From Pseudomonadota bacterium (lineage in GTDB: Bacteria; Pseudomonadota; Alphaproteobacteria; Sphingomonadales; SMXR01), in contig JADFFP010000002.1 in NCBI GenBank assembly GCA_022568115.1, forward strand, positions 1-21,034: a stretch of DNA of 21,034 nt, read 5' to 3'. Shown here piece after piece: positions 9,002-16,040 of this stretch (the first letter of the stretch is position 1; every line of letters begins with the position of its first letter). The notes under the pieces were generated by a model. It was not told the origin of the DNA. It made no database searches and saw only the letters and a program-made list of their open reading frames with translations. Both the position numbers and the translations under genes were made by a program.

Positions 9002-9079
9002 AAATCGGCCAGAAGAAGGAGAAAATGATGAAAAATAGCCACCTATTTGAAGCAGTTTCGACGCTGTTCTGGCCGATTT
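9002..9079. repeat. Internal inverted repeat within the MITE-like element
   Basis: AAATCGGCCAGAA at 9002-9014 is perfectly complementary to TTCTGGCCGATTT at 9067-9079, giving a 13-bp stem around a 52-nt loop. It lies nested just inside the left terminal repeat. If transcribed from the pgk promoter it could act as a stem-loop in the 3' end of the message. Confidence 0.75.
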
Positions 9080-9211
9080 GGGCGCGGTCCCCCAAAAATG
9101 ACTCTGAAAGGCGGGATTGGACGATATTCCACACAGAGTACGTCGAAAATCCTCGCCGATACACCATATCGCCTGCGGTTTTCTTCTGCTCTATGAGGGA
9201 TATCGCTCCAA

Positions 9212-9243
9212 CACAGTTCCACCCGGTAATTGTCAACAGGCCC
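9212..9243 (-). repeat. Right terminal inverted repeat of the MITE-like element
   Basis: This is the partner of 8961-8992. Read on the minus strand it begins GGGCCTGTTGACAATTACCGG and is immediately followed on the plus strand by TAGGG. Confidence 0.8.
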
Positions 9244-9246
9244 TAG

Positions 9247-9722
9247 GGTTAAAAAAATCCCTGTTATTCCCTGTTAAATATTTTCCAATTTTTGCAAAAA
9301 GCCTCAGTTTCTTTGGGCTAGGAAAAGACCGGACGGAGAAAAATAAGTTATTTCTCTGTATTTTCCCTAGTTATCAGTGAAATCTCAACAGAGAATGGTT
9401 CGTGGAGGACTGCATCCTCCGCCACATAACCCGCAGTTTACCTAGAGTTTCAATTTTACTTAAAACGAAGCCAAAAAGAACAAAGGGCGAATAATCTTTA
9501 TTGGGAAAAATCCGCGATCACGCTTTTAAGGATTGTCTTCACTTTTCCCCGTATTTTCCCCAGGTAACAGGGGAAGAACGCTCGAAAAAGGTTCGTTCAG
9601 ACGCTTGCTTAAGGGAAATTTCTTGTAGCGGAAAAACATTCTGTGGGCTTCTGCCATAACCATCTGCCTTGGCCATAGTCTCTTTCTGCTCTGACATTTA
9701 CGCCAGTTTTCCCCGGAGTTCC
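9247..9722. repeat. Gene-free stretch with degenerate short repeats
   Basis: No convincing gene lies in these 476 bp. Short related units occur: TCCCTGTTA at 9258-9266, directly followed by TTCCCTGTTA at 9267-9276; TATTTTCCCTAGTTATCAG at 9359-9377; and a close copy at 9552-9570 (16 of 19 positions), which also contains the unit in inverse orientation (TCCCCTGTTACC on the minus strand). A 6-bp stem, GGAGGA/TCCTCC, lies at 9404-9420 with no T-run. Units built on TTCCCTGTTA are a familiar kind of dispersed repeat in alphaproteobacterial intergenic DNA. The stretch looks like decayed mobile or repeat DNA next to the MITE-like element. Confidence 0.55.
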
Positions 9723-9764
9723 TTGACAATTGTCAAGAAGCCCCGGCCCGTTTTGGGGTATAAG
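9723..9764 (+). promoter_or_regulatory. Crp/Fnr-type palindrome and -10 element, class II layout, upstream of the cytochrome gene
   Basis: TTGACAATTGTCAA at 9723-9736 is a perfect 14-bp palindrome of the Crp/Fnr form TTGAC-N4-GTCAA. A -10-like TATAAG lies at 9759-9764. With a start site about 7 bp downstream (near 9771), the palindrome centre would be at -41.5, the class II activator position that replaces the -35 box. The GTCAA half-site variant is closer to the NnrR/DNR-type consensus than to the strict FNR one. The transcription start itself is inferred. Confidence 0.6.
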
Positions 9765-9799
9765 AAAGGGGCAGAAACCTGGAAAGAAAGGAAAATGCC

Positions 9800-10198
9800 A
9801 TGCTTAAGAAAAAGCGTTTTTTTCCCCGCCGGGAACTGGCGGTTTTCAGTGCGGCCCTTGCCTTTGGCGTCTGGGCGGCCCCTGCTTTGGCTCAGGAAGT
9901 AAGCTTTGCCGAGGATGTTTTGCCGGTCCTTAATTTCAGGTGTACCGAGTGCCACCAGCCGGGCGGCGATGGTTATGAGTTCAGCGGTCTTGATCTCACC
10001 TCTTACGAAGGGGTCATGGCAGGCACCAAACACGGGCCCATGATCATACCTGGCAACTGGCAGGAAAGTAACCTGCTGGCGGTGATCGAGCATCGCACCG
10101 ACCGCAAGATCTGGATGCCGCACAACCGCAAGCCCTTATCGAAATGTGAAATCCTGTTGCTGCGTTTCTGGGTGCTGCAGGGTGCGAACGACAATTAG
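9800..10198 (+). CDS. Exported mono-heme cytochrome c-like protein (PSCyt1-like domain)
   Basis: The 132-residue protein has a signal peptide: basic start MLKKKRFFPRR, hydrophobic core to about residue 28, and a probable cut after ALA at residue 31. The mature part has a single c-type heme motif CTECH (C48, C51, H52) in LNFRCTECHQPGGDG, followed by SGLDLTSYEGVMAGT and a region ending IWMPHNRKPLSKCEILLLRF, where M106 is the likely sixth heme ligand. This order matches the small cytochrome domain first described in planctomycetes (PSCyt1 type). It should be periplasmic; partner and electron path are unknown. The ATG at 9800 follows AAAGGAAAATGCC. It sits downstream of a Crp/Fnr-type site and upstream of the FNR-like gene, suggesting use under low oxygen or nitrogen oxide conditions. 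Confidence 0.82.
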   Translation: MLKKKRFFPRRELAVFSAALAFGVWAAPALAQEVSFAEDVLPVLNFRCTECHQPGGDGYEFSGLDLTSYEGVMAGTKHGPMIIPGNWQESNLLAVIEHRTDRKIWMPHNRKPLSKCEILLLRFWVLQGANDN

Positions 10199-10300
10199 GC
10201 TCTGGATGCGGTTCGGGGATCGACCGCTGGCGGCGGATAAATGTGACCTGCCCCCCCTTTTAGGGGCGTGAGTGTTTGCTGATAACAAACCACCAATAAT

Positions 10301-10341
10301 TTGATCCAAATCAATGCTTTTGCGATCAATTTCCCTAGTAT
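10301..10341 (+). promoter_or_regulatory. Perfect FNR box with -10 element upstream of the FNR-like regulator
   Basis: TTGATCCAAATCAA at 10301-10314 fits the FNR consensus TTGAT-N4-ATCAA at all ten fixed positions. TAGTAT at 10336-10341 is a plausible -10. A start near 10348-10349 puts the box centre at about -41, a class II activation position. A further half-site, GATCAAT, lies at 10324-10330. The regulator's start codon is about 130 bp downstream of the box. This suggests autoregulation by an FNR-type protein, or activation by another FNR/FixK in the cell. Confidence 0.72.
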
Positions 10342-10443
10342 GAAATAATCTTGAATCGGACCCAAAACCGGGTTCCAGGGGTTTATCGTGGGGAGGACAA
10401 TAGTTTCGTTGTTTAGCCCTATGAATTGCACTGGGAAACGGCA

Positions 10444-11166
10444 ATGATAGATTACCATCCGTACATGAAAACCTGCGCTGACTGCGACACCTGTCTAAAG
10501 GTCGAGTGGTCGGAGTTGGATCGGGGCGGGCTGGAGCAACTGGCGAATTCGCTCAAAACATTCTATTATCAGCCGGGCGAAGCCATTTTTCATCAAAGCG
10601 ATGCGCCTGAGGGTATTTACTGTATTGGCCAGGGTAAAATTCTGCTGTGCCAGTACGATTCCTTTGGCAATGAAATTGGATTCGGAATGGCCTATCAGGG
10701 CGAAACTTTAGGCTGGCGCAGTTTTTTCGCCCGGGAAAATCATACCGCCACCGCCTTGGCCCTGACGCCGTGCAGGATTTGCCTGGTCCCGGAAAGTACA
10801 GTCCACAGGCTGATCCGAGGGTATCCCGCTCTCGCCCGGCGATTTCTGAGGACCGTGGCCAAAGACCGCGGTCCGACCGAGTCATTGTTGCTGCGCAATC
10901 CAAGGCTGCCGGCCCGGATCCGCCTGATTAATCTCCTGCTTATTCTCTGCAAGAACATTTATGTGCCCAATTCAAATGAAAAATTGAGGCTCAGCTTGCC
11001 TATGAACAGACAGCAACTGGCTTCATTGATCGGGGTCCGGACAGAAACTTTGTCCCGGACAATCGCCGTCCTTCATAAGGAAGGGCTTGCCCGGTTTCAT
11101 AACCGCGAGGTCACTATCGCCAACCACGACCACCTGGTTTACGAATCCAATAGGAGTAAACGCTAG
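10444..11166 (+). CDS. FNR/AadR-type oxygen-responsive transcription regulator
   Basis: This 240-residue Crp/Fnr protein has an N-terminal cysteine cluster C11-X2-C14-X2-C17 (TCADCDTCLKVEW), a cyclic-nucleotide-type beta-barrel, a fourth cysteine C113 in RICLVPESTV that aligns with FNR Cys122 (SMVCEIP), a dimer helix, and an HTH in MNRQQLASLIGVRTETLSRT. The recognition helix carries E201, S204 and R205, the E..SR set by which FNR reads TTGAT. It should therefore hold an oxygen-labile [4Fe-4S] cluster and bind FNR boxes. AadR of Rhodopseudomonas palustris, an FNR relative that activates anaerobic aromatic degradation, is the closest functional model given the adjacent benzoyl-CoA genes. The ATG at 10444 is preferred; a TTG at 10426 would add six residues. 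The benzoyl-CoA operon ends tail-to-tail 158 bp downstream. Confidence 0.88.
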   Translation: MIDYHPYMKTCADCDTCLKVEWSELDRGGLEQLANSLKTFYYQPGEAIFHQSDAPEGIYCIGQGKILLCQYDSFGNEIGFGMAYQGETLGWRSFFARENHTATALALTPCRICLVPESTVHRLIRGYPALARRFLRTVAKDRGPTESLLLRNPRLPARIRLINLLLILCKNIYVPNSNEKLRLSLPMNRQQLASLIGVRTETLSRTIAVLHKEGLARFHNREVTIANHDHLVYESNRSKR

Positions 11167-11324
11167 CTATAGCCATCAGCGGGTCAGGTTTCTTCTAAAA
11201 TATTGCCGGGCAAAATAATTTTTCCCGAAGCACTTCCCGGGCTACCATGGTCAAAAGGGAGAGCGGTGATTCAATTTCTTTTCCAAAGCGCCAGGTTTTC
11301 TTTAATGGCGAATACTCTTTCGAC

Positions 11325-12188
11325 TCAAGAAGCCCGGGCCAACGCCGGCGGCGCCAAACCCTCTTTTTCCCTCAGACAGGTATGCCGGTAGGCGCCCCAC
11401 AGCGCCGCGCCCAGGGCGCCGGCCAGTTGTGATTTTTCGTGCGCCAGCATGTGGATGTTAAGGCGCTTGTCGCTGTCGGCCAGCTCCTGCAGGGCAGCCA
11501 GGAAACCGGCGTTCATCGCCAGCCCGCCGGTCATCAGGACATCGCCCTCGGCCTTGACCATGCGCAACAGCCCGGCCAACCGCTTGGCCATCGAAATGTG
11601 AATTCCTTTGAGGATATTAGGGGTGGTAATTTTGCGGCTGACCATGTTGATGACGTCGGTTTCTGCCAGCACCGCGCAGATACCAGAGACTATTTCCGGG
11701 TTGTCGGCCTTCAGCGACAAGGCGCCGATATCCTCGATGCCGACGCCGAGATAACGGGCGATGTTTTCCAGAAACTGGCCCGACCCGGAGGCGCATTGCG
11801 AAGTCATGCGGTAGGAAAGCACCTTGGAGCGCCGGTCGATCAGCATTGCCTTGGAATGGAGCGCGCCACAGTCGATCAGCGCACGGACCTCAGGATTGAG
11901 AAAAATAGCGCCCCGGGCGTGGCTGGTCATCGAATAAAAATGACCGCGGCGGAAATCCACCAGTTCCCCCTCGCCGGTGGTTGCCACATAAGCAATATCA
12001 TCGTGCTGAAGGCCATCGCCCGTCAAAACATTTTCATAGACGTTTTTGATCACCGCCTTGATGTCGCGCTTGCGGATTTTGTCTGTCTTGCCAGCCAGCA
12101 GGCGTTCATTGCCGCCGTTTTTATCAAATTGCATCAAAACGGCCTTAATGGCGTTACAGCCGACGTCGATTCCAACGGTATAAAACAT
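11325..12188 (-). CDS. bcrD: Benzoyl-CoA reductase, ATP-hydrolysing subunit BcrD/BadG
   Basis: BcrD and BcrA form the ATPase/electron-activating half of class I benzoyl-CoA reductase. They share a [4Fe-4S] cluster at their interface and drive electrons into the BcrBC half at low potential. The 287-residue protein has an ASKHA nucleotide-binding start, YTVGIDVGCNAIKAVLMQF, the diagnostic SQCASGSGQFLENIARYLG with C132, and C171 in GICAVLAETDVINMVSRK; these two cysteines are the expected cluster ligands. LMTGGLAMNAGFLAAL and LAGALGAALWGAYR complete the fold. It is the last gene of the operon, 13 bp after bcrA with a GGGGGGAG ribosome-binding site. The about 15-residue C-terminal tail (KEGLAPPALARAS) is unconserved in appearance. 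Confidence 0.93.
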   Translation of the reverse strand: MFYTVGIDVGCNAIKAVLMQFDKNGGNERLLAGKTDKIRKRDIKAVIKNVYENVLTGDGLQHDDIAYVATTGEGELVDFRRGHFYSMTSHARGAIFLNPEVRALIDCGALHSKAMLIDRRSKVLSYRMTSQCASGSGQFLENIARYLGVGIEDIGALSLKADNPEIVSGICAVLAETDVINMVSRKITTPNILKGIHISMAKRLAGLLRMVKAEGDVLMTGGLAMNAGFLAALQELADSDKRLNIHMLAHEKSQLAGALGAALWGAYRHTCLREKEGLAPPALARAS

Positions 12189-12201
12189 AGCCCGCTCCCC
12201 C

Positions 12202-13593
12202 CTACATTCCGGCCCCGGTCATTTTATCAGGCGCTTTCTTTTTGGTTTTCAATTTAGATATTTCCACGTCAGCCATGACCCCTCGCGGGTCACGCCGGGC
12301 GAACAGCGCCGCACCGATGGCGCCGGTATAGATGCTGTCGTGGCCGATGTTAATAACCATGTCCCCGTAATTCTCAATCACCAGTTTTTTCAGCACGGTG
12401 GTCGCCGCCTCGTTGCGGGCGACCCCACCGGTAAAGGTAAACTCGTTTGTCACCCCGCCGCTGCGCGCCAGCAACGACATCGCCCTCAGGATAATCGCCC
12501 GGTGCAGCCCGGCCAGGATGTCCTCACGCGCCTCGCCAAGCGCCAGGCGCTCGCGCAGTTCCGCTCCGGCGAAGACCGTGCAGGTGGAATTAATCCTGAC
12601 GGTCTTGGATGACTTCATCGCCAAGGGGCCGAGCTGGTGTACGCCCATATTCATTTCATCGGCGATATAGCCAAGGTAGCGGCCGCAACCGGCGGCGCAG
12701 CGGTCGTTCATCTGAAAGGCCGTAACGATGCCCTCTTTATTGACCTGGATCGCTTTGGTGTCCTGGCCGCCGATATCCAGAACGGTGCGGGTTCCCGGAA
12801 ACATGAAATGAGCGCCGAGACCGTGGCAAAGTATTTCCGAGCGGATTTGCTGTTTGGCGAACGGCAGGGTCAAACGCCCATACCCGGTGCCGACCGTGTT
12901 GACCACGTTAAAGGTGGTGGAAATGGTTGCCGCAACCGCCTCGGTAATATCATCGGAAAACGGTGCAAAACACGGCGCCTGTATCGTCTTGGTCCGGGCA
13001 AATTCCAGATATTCCTCATAGTCGCCAGCAAAACTGTGACCTTCGGTGCGAAGAATAGCGCCGTCGAACAGCCCGACCAGGCGGCCGAATGACAACCCGC
13101 GCTCCATACTGACCTGCTCGGCCAGCCGCATATAGGCGCTGCTGGCGAGATCGCGGAAAAAATCACTCTCGGAGCGTTTTTCGGGATCAAATTCATCATA
13201 AACTTCCCGTTCCATTTCGCTAAAGATGTAAGACAGCGCCTGGGTGAATTTCTCCGCCTCCGCTTCCGGGCTATTCCAGTGTTTTCTGACCCCCAGGCAT
13301 TCGCTCCGTAACGTTTCCAACTGGCGAAGATATTGCGCCAGGTGGTAATAGCAGGTAAGCCACTTCAGCAGGCTTGAGCTATGTTTGCCGACATGTTTTG
13401 ACTGCTCCAAATGCTGGCCGAGCAAGGCAAAACGGGCATTGATCTCCGCCTCCTCGCGGGCGATCTGGCAGGCCAGTTCATAGTTGGAGCGGGAATTGGT
13501 GATGCCGCGCCCGAGCACCCGTTCCTGGTTATCTATAAACACCGCCTTGGTGGTGGTTGATCCCAGGTCGATGCCGATGTAACAACGGTCCAT
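12202..13593 (-). CDS. bcrA: Benzoyl-CoA reductase, ATP-hydrolysing subunit BcrA/BadF
   Basis: BcrA is the larger ATPase subunit and partners BcrD. The 463-residue protein begins CYIGIDLGSTTTKAVFIDN (ASKHA phosphate 1 loop, residues 4-22), followed by GRGITNSRSNYELA, typical of BcrA/BadF. DIGGQDTKAIQV (273-284) is the second phosphate region. Cluster cysteines are C299 and C303 in NDRCAAGCGRYLGYIADEMN, and C338 in INSTCTVFAGAELRE. FTFTGGVARNEAA forms the adenosine region. A helical insert at about 45-160 is normal for this subunit. The chain is some 25 residues longer than the about 437 I recall for BadF/BcrA; the extra appears as a Lys-rich C-terminal tail (SKLKTKKKAPDKMTGAGM). The ATG lies 3 bp after the bcrB stop, indicating co-translation. 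Confidence 0.94.
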   Translation of the reverse strand: MDRCYIGIDLGSTTTKAVFIDNQERVLGRGITNSRSNYELACQIAREEAEINARFALLGQHLEQSKHVGKHSSSLLKWLTCYYHLAQYLRQLETLRSECLGVRKHWNSPEAEAEKFTQALSYIFSEMEREVYDEFDPEKRSESDFFRDLASSAYMRLAEQVSMERGLSFGRLVGLFDGAILRTEGHSFAGDYEEYLEFARTKTIQAPCFAPFSDDITEAVAATISTTFNVVNTVGTGYGRLTLPFAKQQIRSEILCHGLGAHFMFPGTRTVLDIGGQDTKAIQVNKEGIVTAFQMNDRCAAGCGRYLGYIADEMNMGVHQLGPLAMKSSKTVRINSTCTVFAGAELRERLALGEAREDILAGLHRAIILRAMSLLARSGGVTNEFTFTGGVARNEAATTVLKKLVIENYGDMVINIGHDSIYTGAIGAALFARRDPRGVMADVEISKLKTKKKAPDKMTGAGM

Positions 13594-13596
13594 AAT

Positions 13597-14874
13597 TCAG
13601 GCTCCCGCGCGTTTGGTTTCAATCATCTGGAAATAGGATTCCAGGCGGTTCTTGATGTTAGCGGCGCTGAAATAACGCGGGTCAACCAGGTCAGATTCGA
13701 TAAAGACCCCGGCTTTGCCAGTGCGTTTTTCCAGTTCACTCATTATCAGAAGCTGACCGGCGGAGAACGAGTTGCAGCTTTTGATCGAATGGATCATGAA
13801 GCCGTCAGCGGAAAAATCCTTGATGTATTTCTCGAGGATATCGACCCGTGCCGGCAATGAGTGATTGGTGTAGCAGCCCATGCAATATTCGCCGAGGCTC
13901 TCGAGCGGGCGGTCCGGGTCATGGCGGAAACCGTCCTCGAACAGCCCCCCCACTTTGGTATAGGTGGAGGCGACCATGACAACGCCTTCATCGGTGAGGA
14001 TTTTCCAGAAATCACGGAAGTTGGGCCATGACGGCGGCCCTTCGACGACGATCCGGTATTTCTGGTCATTCAATTCGCCCTCAGGCGTTACCGGGCCGAG
14101 CTTGTTTTTAATTCGGTAATTCACTTCAGCCTTGAGGGCTTTGTAATAGTCCACACACTCCGGCAGGCCGCGAAACGCAGTAAAAATGGGGCCGATGTAA
14201 AATACCCCGCCGAAATAGGCATCGATCGGCGATGGCTTGTTCTTGGCCGAATTCCATACCTCCACCAGCAAGTCCTCGGCCTGGGCGGACAGGGCCAGCA
14301 TTTCCTTTAGCCGGTCGGGATCAAACTTTTTGCCGGAAACCTTCTCCAGCGCCGGAACCACCACTTCCTCAAGCTGCCTGGTGACATAATCGCGCATTTC
14401 CCGAGTGATTTTACCCTCGGCCTGATAAGGTACCTGCAGCAGGACGATCGGGCAGTCATACTCTTTCTTTAAAATCTCGAACCATTTGAGAAAGGTGAAA
14501 CATCCGGTGTAGCTGAGCAACAGCAGGTCGGGTTTGGGCAAGGGCAGGCCGGTGGGGCCGATATTGCCTTTTTTCATCATCCCGATGTCACATTTGACAT
14601 AGGCGCAGACATCTTCCGAGTGGCCAAATTTCTCAGCCTCCTGGATATAATCGCCGCTCATCTTGCGCATGCCGGATTGCAGCGCGTTGACCTCCGGGTG
14701 AACCGGCAGCATGTCAAAGGCCAAGATCAATTCGTTAAGATTGCCGGGAACGAAGGTATAGACAACCTTCTTACCGTTCTCTCCGGCGCGCGCGAGATTT
14801 TCGAAATGACCAGCGATCATTTCCTTTTGCATGATCATGCTGTCTTCTTTTTGAATTTTTTGCTGAACGTTCAT
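13597..14874 (-). CDS. bcrB: Benzoyl-CoA reductase, substrate-reducing subunit BcrB/BadE
   Basis: BcrB and BcrC make the substrate-binding half that carries [4Fe-4S] clusters and passes electrons to the aromatic ring of benzoyl-CoA. The start ATG at 14874 overlaps the bcrC stop as ATGA; an upstream GTG (14886) is rejected for that reason. This gives 425 residues. It belongs to the 2-hydroxyacyl-CoA dehydratase D family: VVYTFVPGNLNELILAFDML at the N terminus, LSYTGCFTFLKWFEIL, the VYYIGP-like GVFYIGPIFTAFRGLP, EYCMGCYTNHSLPARVDIL and IHSIKSCNSFSAGQLLI. The Cys residues in the GCF, CMGC and SCNS stretches are candidates for cluster binding. It matches the Thauera/Rhodopseudomonas type better than the Azoarcus Bzd type by general impression, which a tree would have to settle. 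Confidence 0.92.
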   Translation of the reverse strand: MNVQQKIQKEDSMIMQKEMIAGHFENLARAGENGKKVVYTFVPGNLNELILAFDMLPVHPEVNALQSGMRKMSGDYIQEAEKFGHSEDVCAYVKCDIGMMKKGNIGPTGLPLPKPDLLLLSYTGCFTFLKWFEILKKEYDCPIVLLQVPYQAEGKITREMRDYVTRQLEEVVVPALEKVSGKKFDPDRLKEMLALSAQAEDLLVEVWNSAKNKPSPIDAYFGGVFYIGPIFTAFRGLPECVDYYKALKAEVNYRIKNKLGPVTPEGELNDQKYRIVVEGPPSWPNFRDFWKILTDEGVVMVASTYTKVGGLFEDGFRHDPDRPLESLGEYCMGCYTNHSLPARVDILEKYIKDFSADGFMIHSIKSCNSFSAGQLLIMSELEKRTGKAGVFIESDLVDPRYFSAANIKNRLESYFQMIETKRAGA

Positions 14875-16028
14875 TGGGACCCCCACAGTTTAATGGAATC
14901 GGCAAAAGTGCCAGTCTGTTCCTTGATCACCTGGATTTGTCCGGTGTTCTCGGCGTATTTGAAAGCAGTGTAGGGGATGTTTTCCCGGGCCAGCACATCT
15001 TGGATCATGGGCCGGTCCAGAAGCGCCGGGTCACAGAAACTGGGGGCGGCGAAAATCACCCCCTCGGCCTCCCGCTCACGCACCTGCTTGACCAGATAGT
15101 CCCCCTTGTCGCGGCCCGGAACATAACGCGATGCGGTCGCCACGGTTTTATCCAGATAGGCATCGGCCAGGGCCTCGATCGGGTTATCGCCAATGGCAAT
15201 CGGCTCCAGCTGGTAACGATTACCCAGGACCCAGTCATCATCAACGATAAAGCAGCCGCTGTTTTCCAGCGCCTTGACCAGGGTCAGCGGCGGCTGTTCG
15301 CAAAAGGTTCCGGTCACGATCACCCGGACATGGTCGCGCACCGGCCGCTCACTGTCGGAGATGGCCGCGATATAATCCCGCAGCATTTTAGTGTGTTCAC
15401 TCACTTCCAGAATATTGGATGCGCGCATCAGCAAAAACAGCTCAGCGGTTTTGACCTGGTGCGGCATCCGGCTACGCAAATCATACAGCTCGGTAATCAG
15501 CTGGCGGTTTTTATTGTAAAGCCCGATTGAGTGATTGAGGGCCTCCGGTGTGATCCTATTCCCTGAAACCCGCTCGAAAGCCTTTGCCATACCGGCAAGT
15601 TCGGTAAGATAAAATTCACGCCCCTCGACGCCAAAATTCTGGGGTACATCGAGATACTTGACGTATTTGCCCTTGAACATCATCTGCCACATGCCGCTCA
15701 GGTTACGGATCACATCGCAGATCGCCGGGAACAGCATACCGTCCAGAAAATCAAGCCGTCCGGAGACCCCGAGCTCGATGGTTGAGCGGGGGATACGGCA
15801 GATATAAGACTGAAAATAGGCATCTCCCCGGATGATTTCCAGGTTATCGCCGCCGCCCATGATCCCGACCGGCAGCATGCCGGCGGCATGGATTAATTCT
15901 CTCGGGGCGTAAACCGGCATAAAGCCAATCGCCCTGGCCTTGTTTTTCTCTTTCCAGTCCTTGACATAATTGAAATCAAGATCATCGTAGAGGTCTTCAC
16001 AGCGTTTTATGATGGTTTCCACTTTCAT
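14871..16028 (-). CDS. bcrC: Benzoyl-CoA reductase, substrate-reducing subunit BcrC/BadD
   Basis: BcrC is the second cluster-bearing subunit of the reducing half. The 385-residue length equals that of known BcrC proteins. Strong family stretches are RAIGFMPVYAPRELIHAAGM followed by LPVGIMGGGDNLEIIRGDAY (about residues 32-72), SYICRIPRSTIELGVSGRLD (about 74-93) and MLFPAICDVIRNLSGMW, with GTFCEQPPLTLVKALENSGC in the second half. Cysteines in YICRIP, AICDV and TFCEQ are likely cluster ligands. It follows the TetR gene by 12 bp, with GCGGAGAAAAAA as ribosome-binding site, and its stop overlaps bcrB. The TetR gene between dch and bcrC is the only non-enzyme gene of the operon. No ferredoxin gene, the electron donor for this enzyme, is in the window. 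Confidence 0.94.
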   Translation of the reverse strand: MKVETIIKRCEDLYDDLDFNYVKDWKEKNKARAIGFMPVYAPRELIHAAGMLPVGIMGGGDNLEIIRGDAYFQSYICRIPRSTIELGVSGRLDFLDGMLFPAICDVIRNLSGMWQMMFKGKYVKYLDVPQNFGVEGREFYLTELAGMAKAFERVSGNRITPEALNHSIGLYNKNRQLITELYDLRSRMPHQVKTAELFLLMRASNILEVSEHTKMLRDYIAAISDSERPVRDHVRVIVTGTFCEQPPLTLVKALENSGCFIVDDDWVLGNRYQLEPIAIGDNPIEALADAYLDKTVATASRYVPGRDKGDYLVKQVREREAEGVIFAAPSFCDPALLDRPMIQDVLARENIPYTAFKYAENTGQIQVIKEQTGTFADSIKLWGSQ

Positions 16029-16040
16029 TTTTTTCTCCGC

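Larger units (their letters stand above)
8961..9243. mobile_element. MITE-like non-autonomous element at the pgk stop codon
   Basis: The segment has terminal inverted repeats: 8961-8992 begins GGGTCTGTTGACAATTGCCGG and 9212-9243, read on the other strand, begins GGGCCTGTTGACAATTACCGG. The outer 21 bp match at 19 positions, and 25 of 32 overall. It is flanked by CTAG (8958-8961 and 9243-9246), so the target duplication is TA or CTAG; the palindromic CCTAGGG on both sides leaves the exact edge ambiguous. The interior has a second inverted repeat and no transposase. Both strands carry a 92-codon open frame, each ending in the repeat-derived VNRP, and neither resembles a protein I know. TA/CTAG targets are typical of IS630-type and some IS5-type elements; the parent IS is not identified. 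Confidence 0.75.

Noticed and set aside
8958..9246. Two overlapping 92-codon open frames, one on each strand, across the MITE-like element
   Set aside because: Both end in the same VNRP because they read the inverted terminal repeats. Neither has a ribosome-binding site or any recognisable domain; they follow from the repeat structure.
9398..9424. tRNA-Ser-like 3' end (GGTTCG ... TCCTCCGCCA), possible tRNA remnant or attachment site
   Set aside because: The T-arm cannot form and the distance from GTTCG to CCA is 3 nt too long. GGAGGA/TCCTCC is just a local 6-bp hairpin. No duplicate attachment sequence was seen.
9526..9729. 67-codon minus-strand frame in the repeat tract
   Set aside because: It covers the degenerate repeats and the Crp/Fnr palindrome, has no domain and no ribosome-binding site, and is better explained as a chance frame.
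9723..9736. The palindrome as the remains of two joined MITE ends (both contain TTGACAATT)
   Set aside because: The flanking bases (TCC/GAAG) do not match the CTG/CAG that adjoin TTGACAATT in the element, and the promoter spacing gives a better explanation.
10243..10270. C-run/G-run (CCCCCCC TTTTA GGGG) after the cytochrome gene as a terminator
   Set aside because: The stem is only about 4 bp and is not followed by a T-run in either direction.
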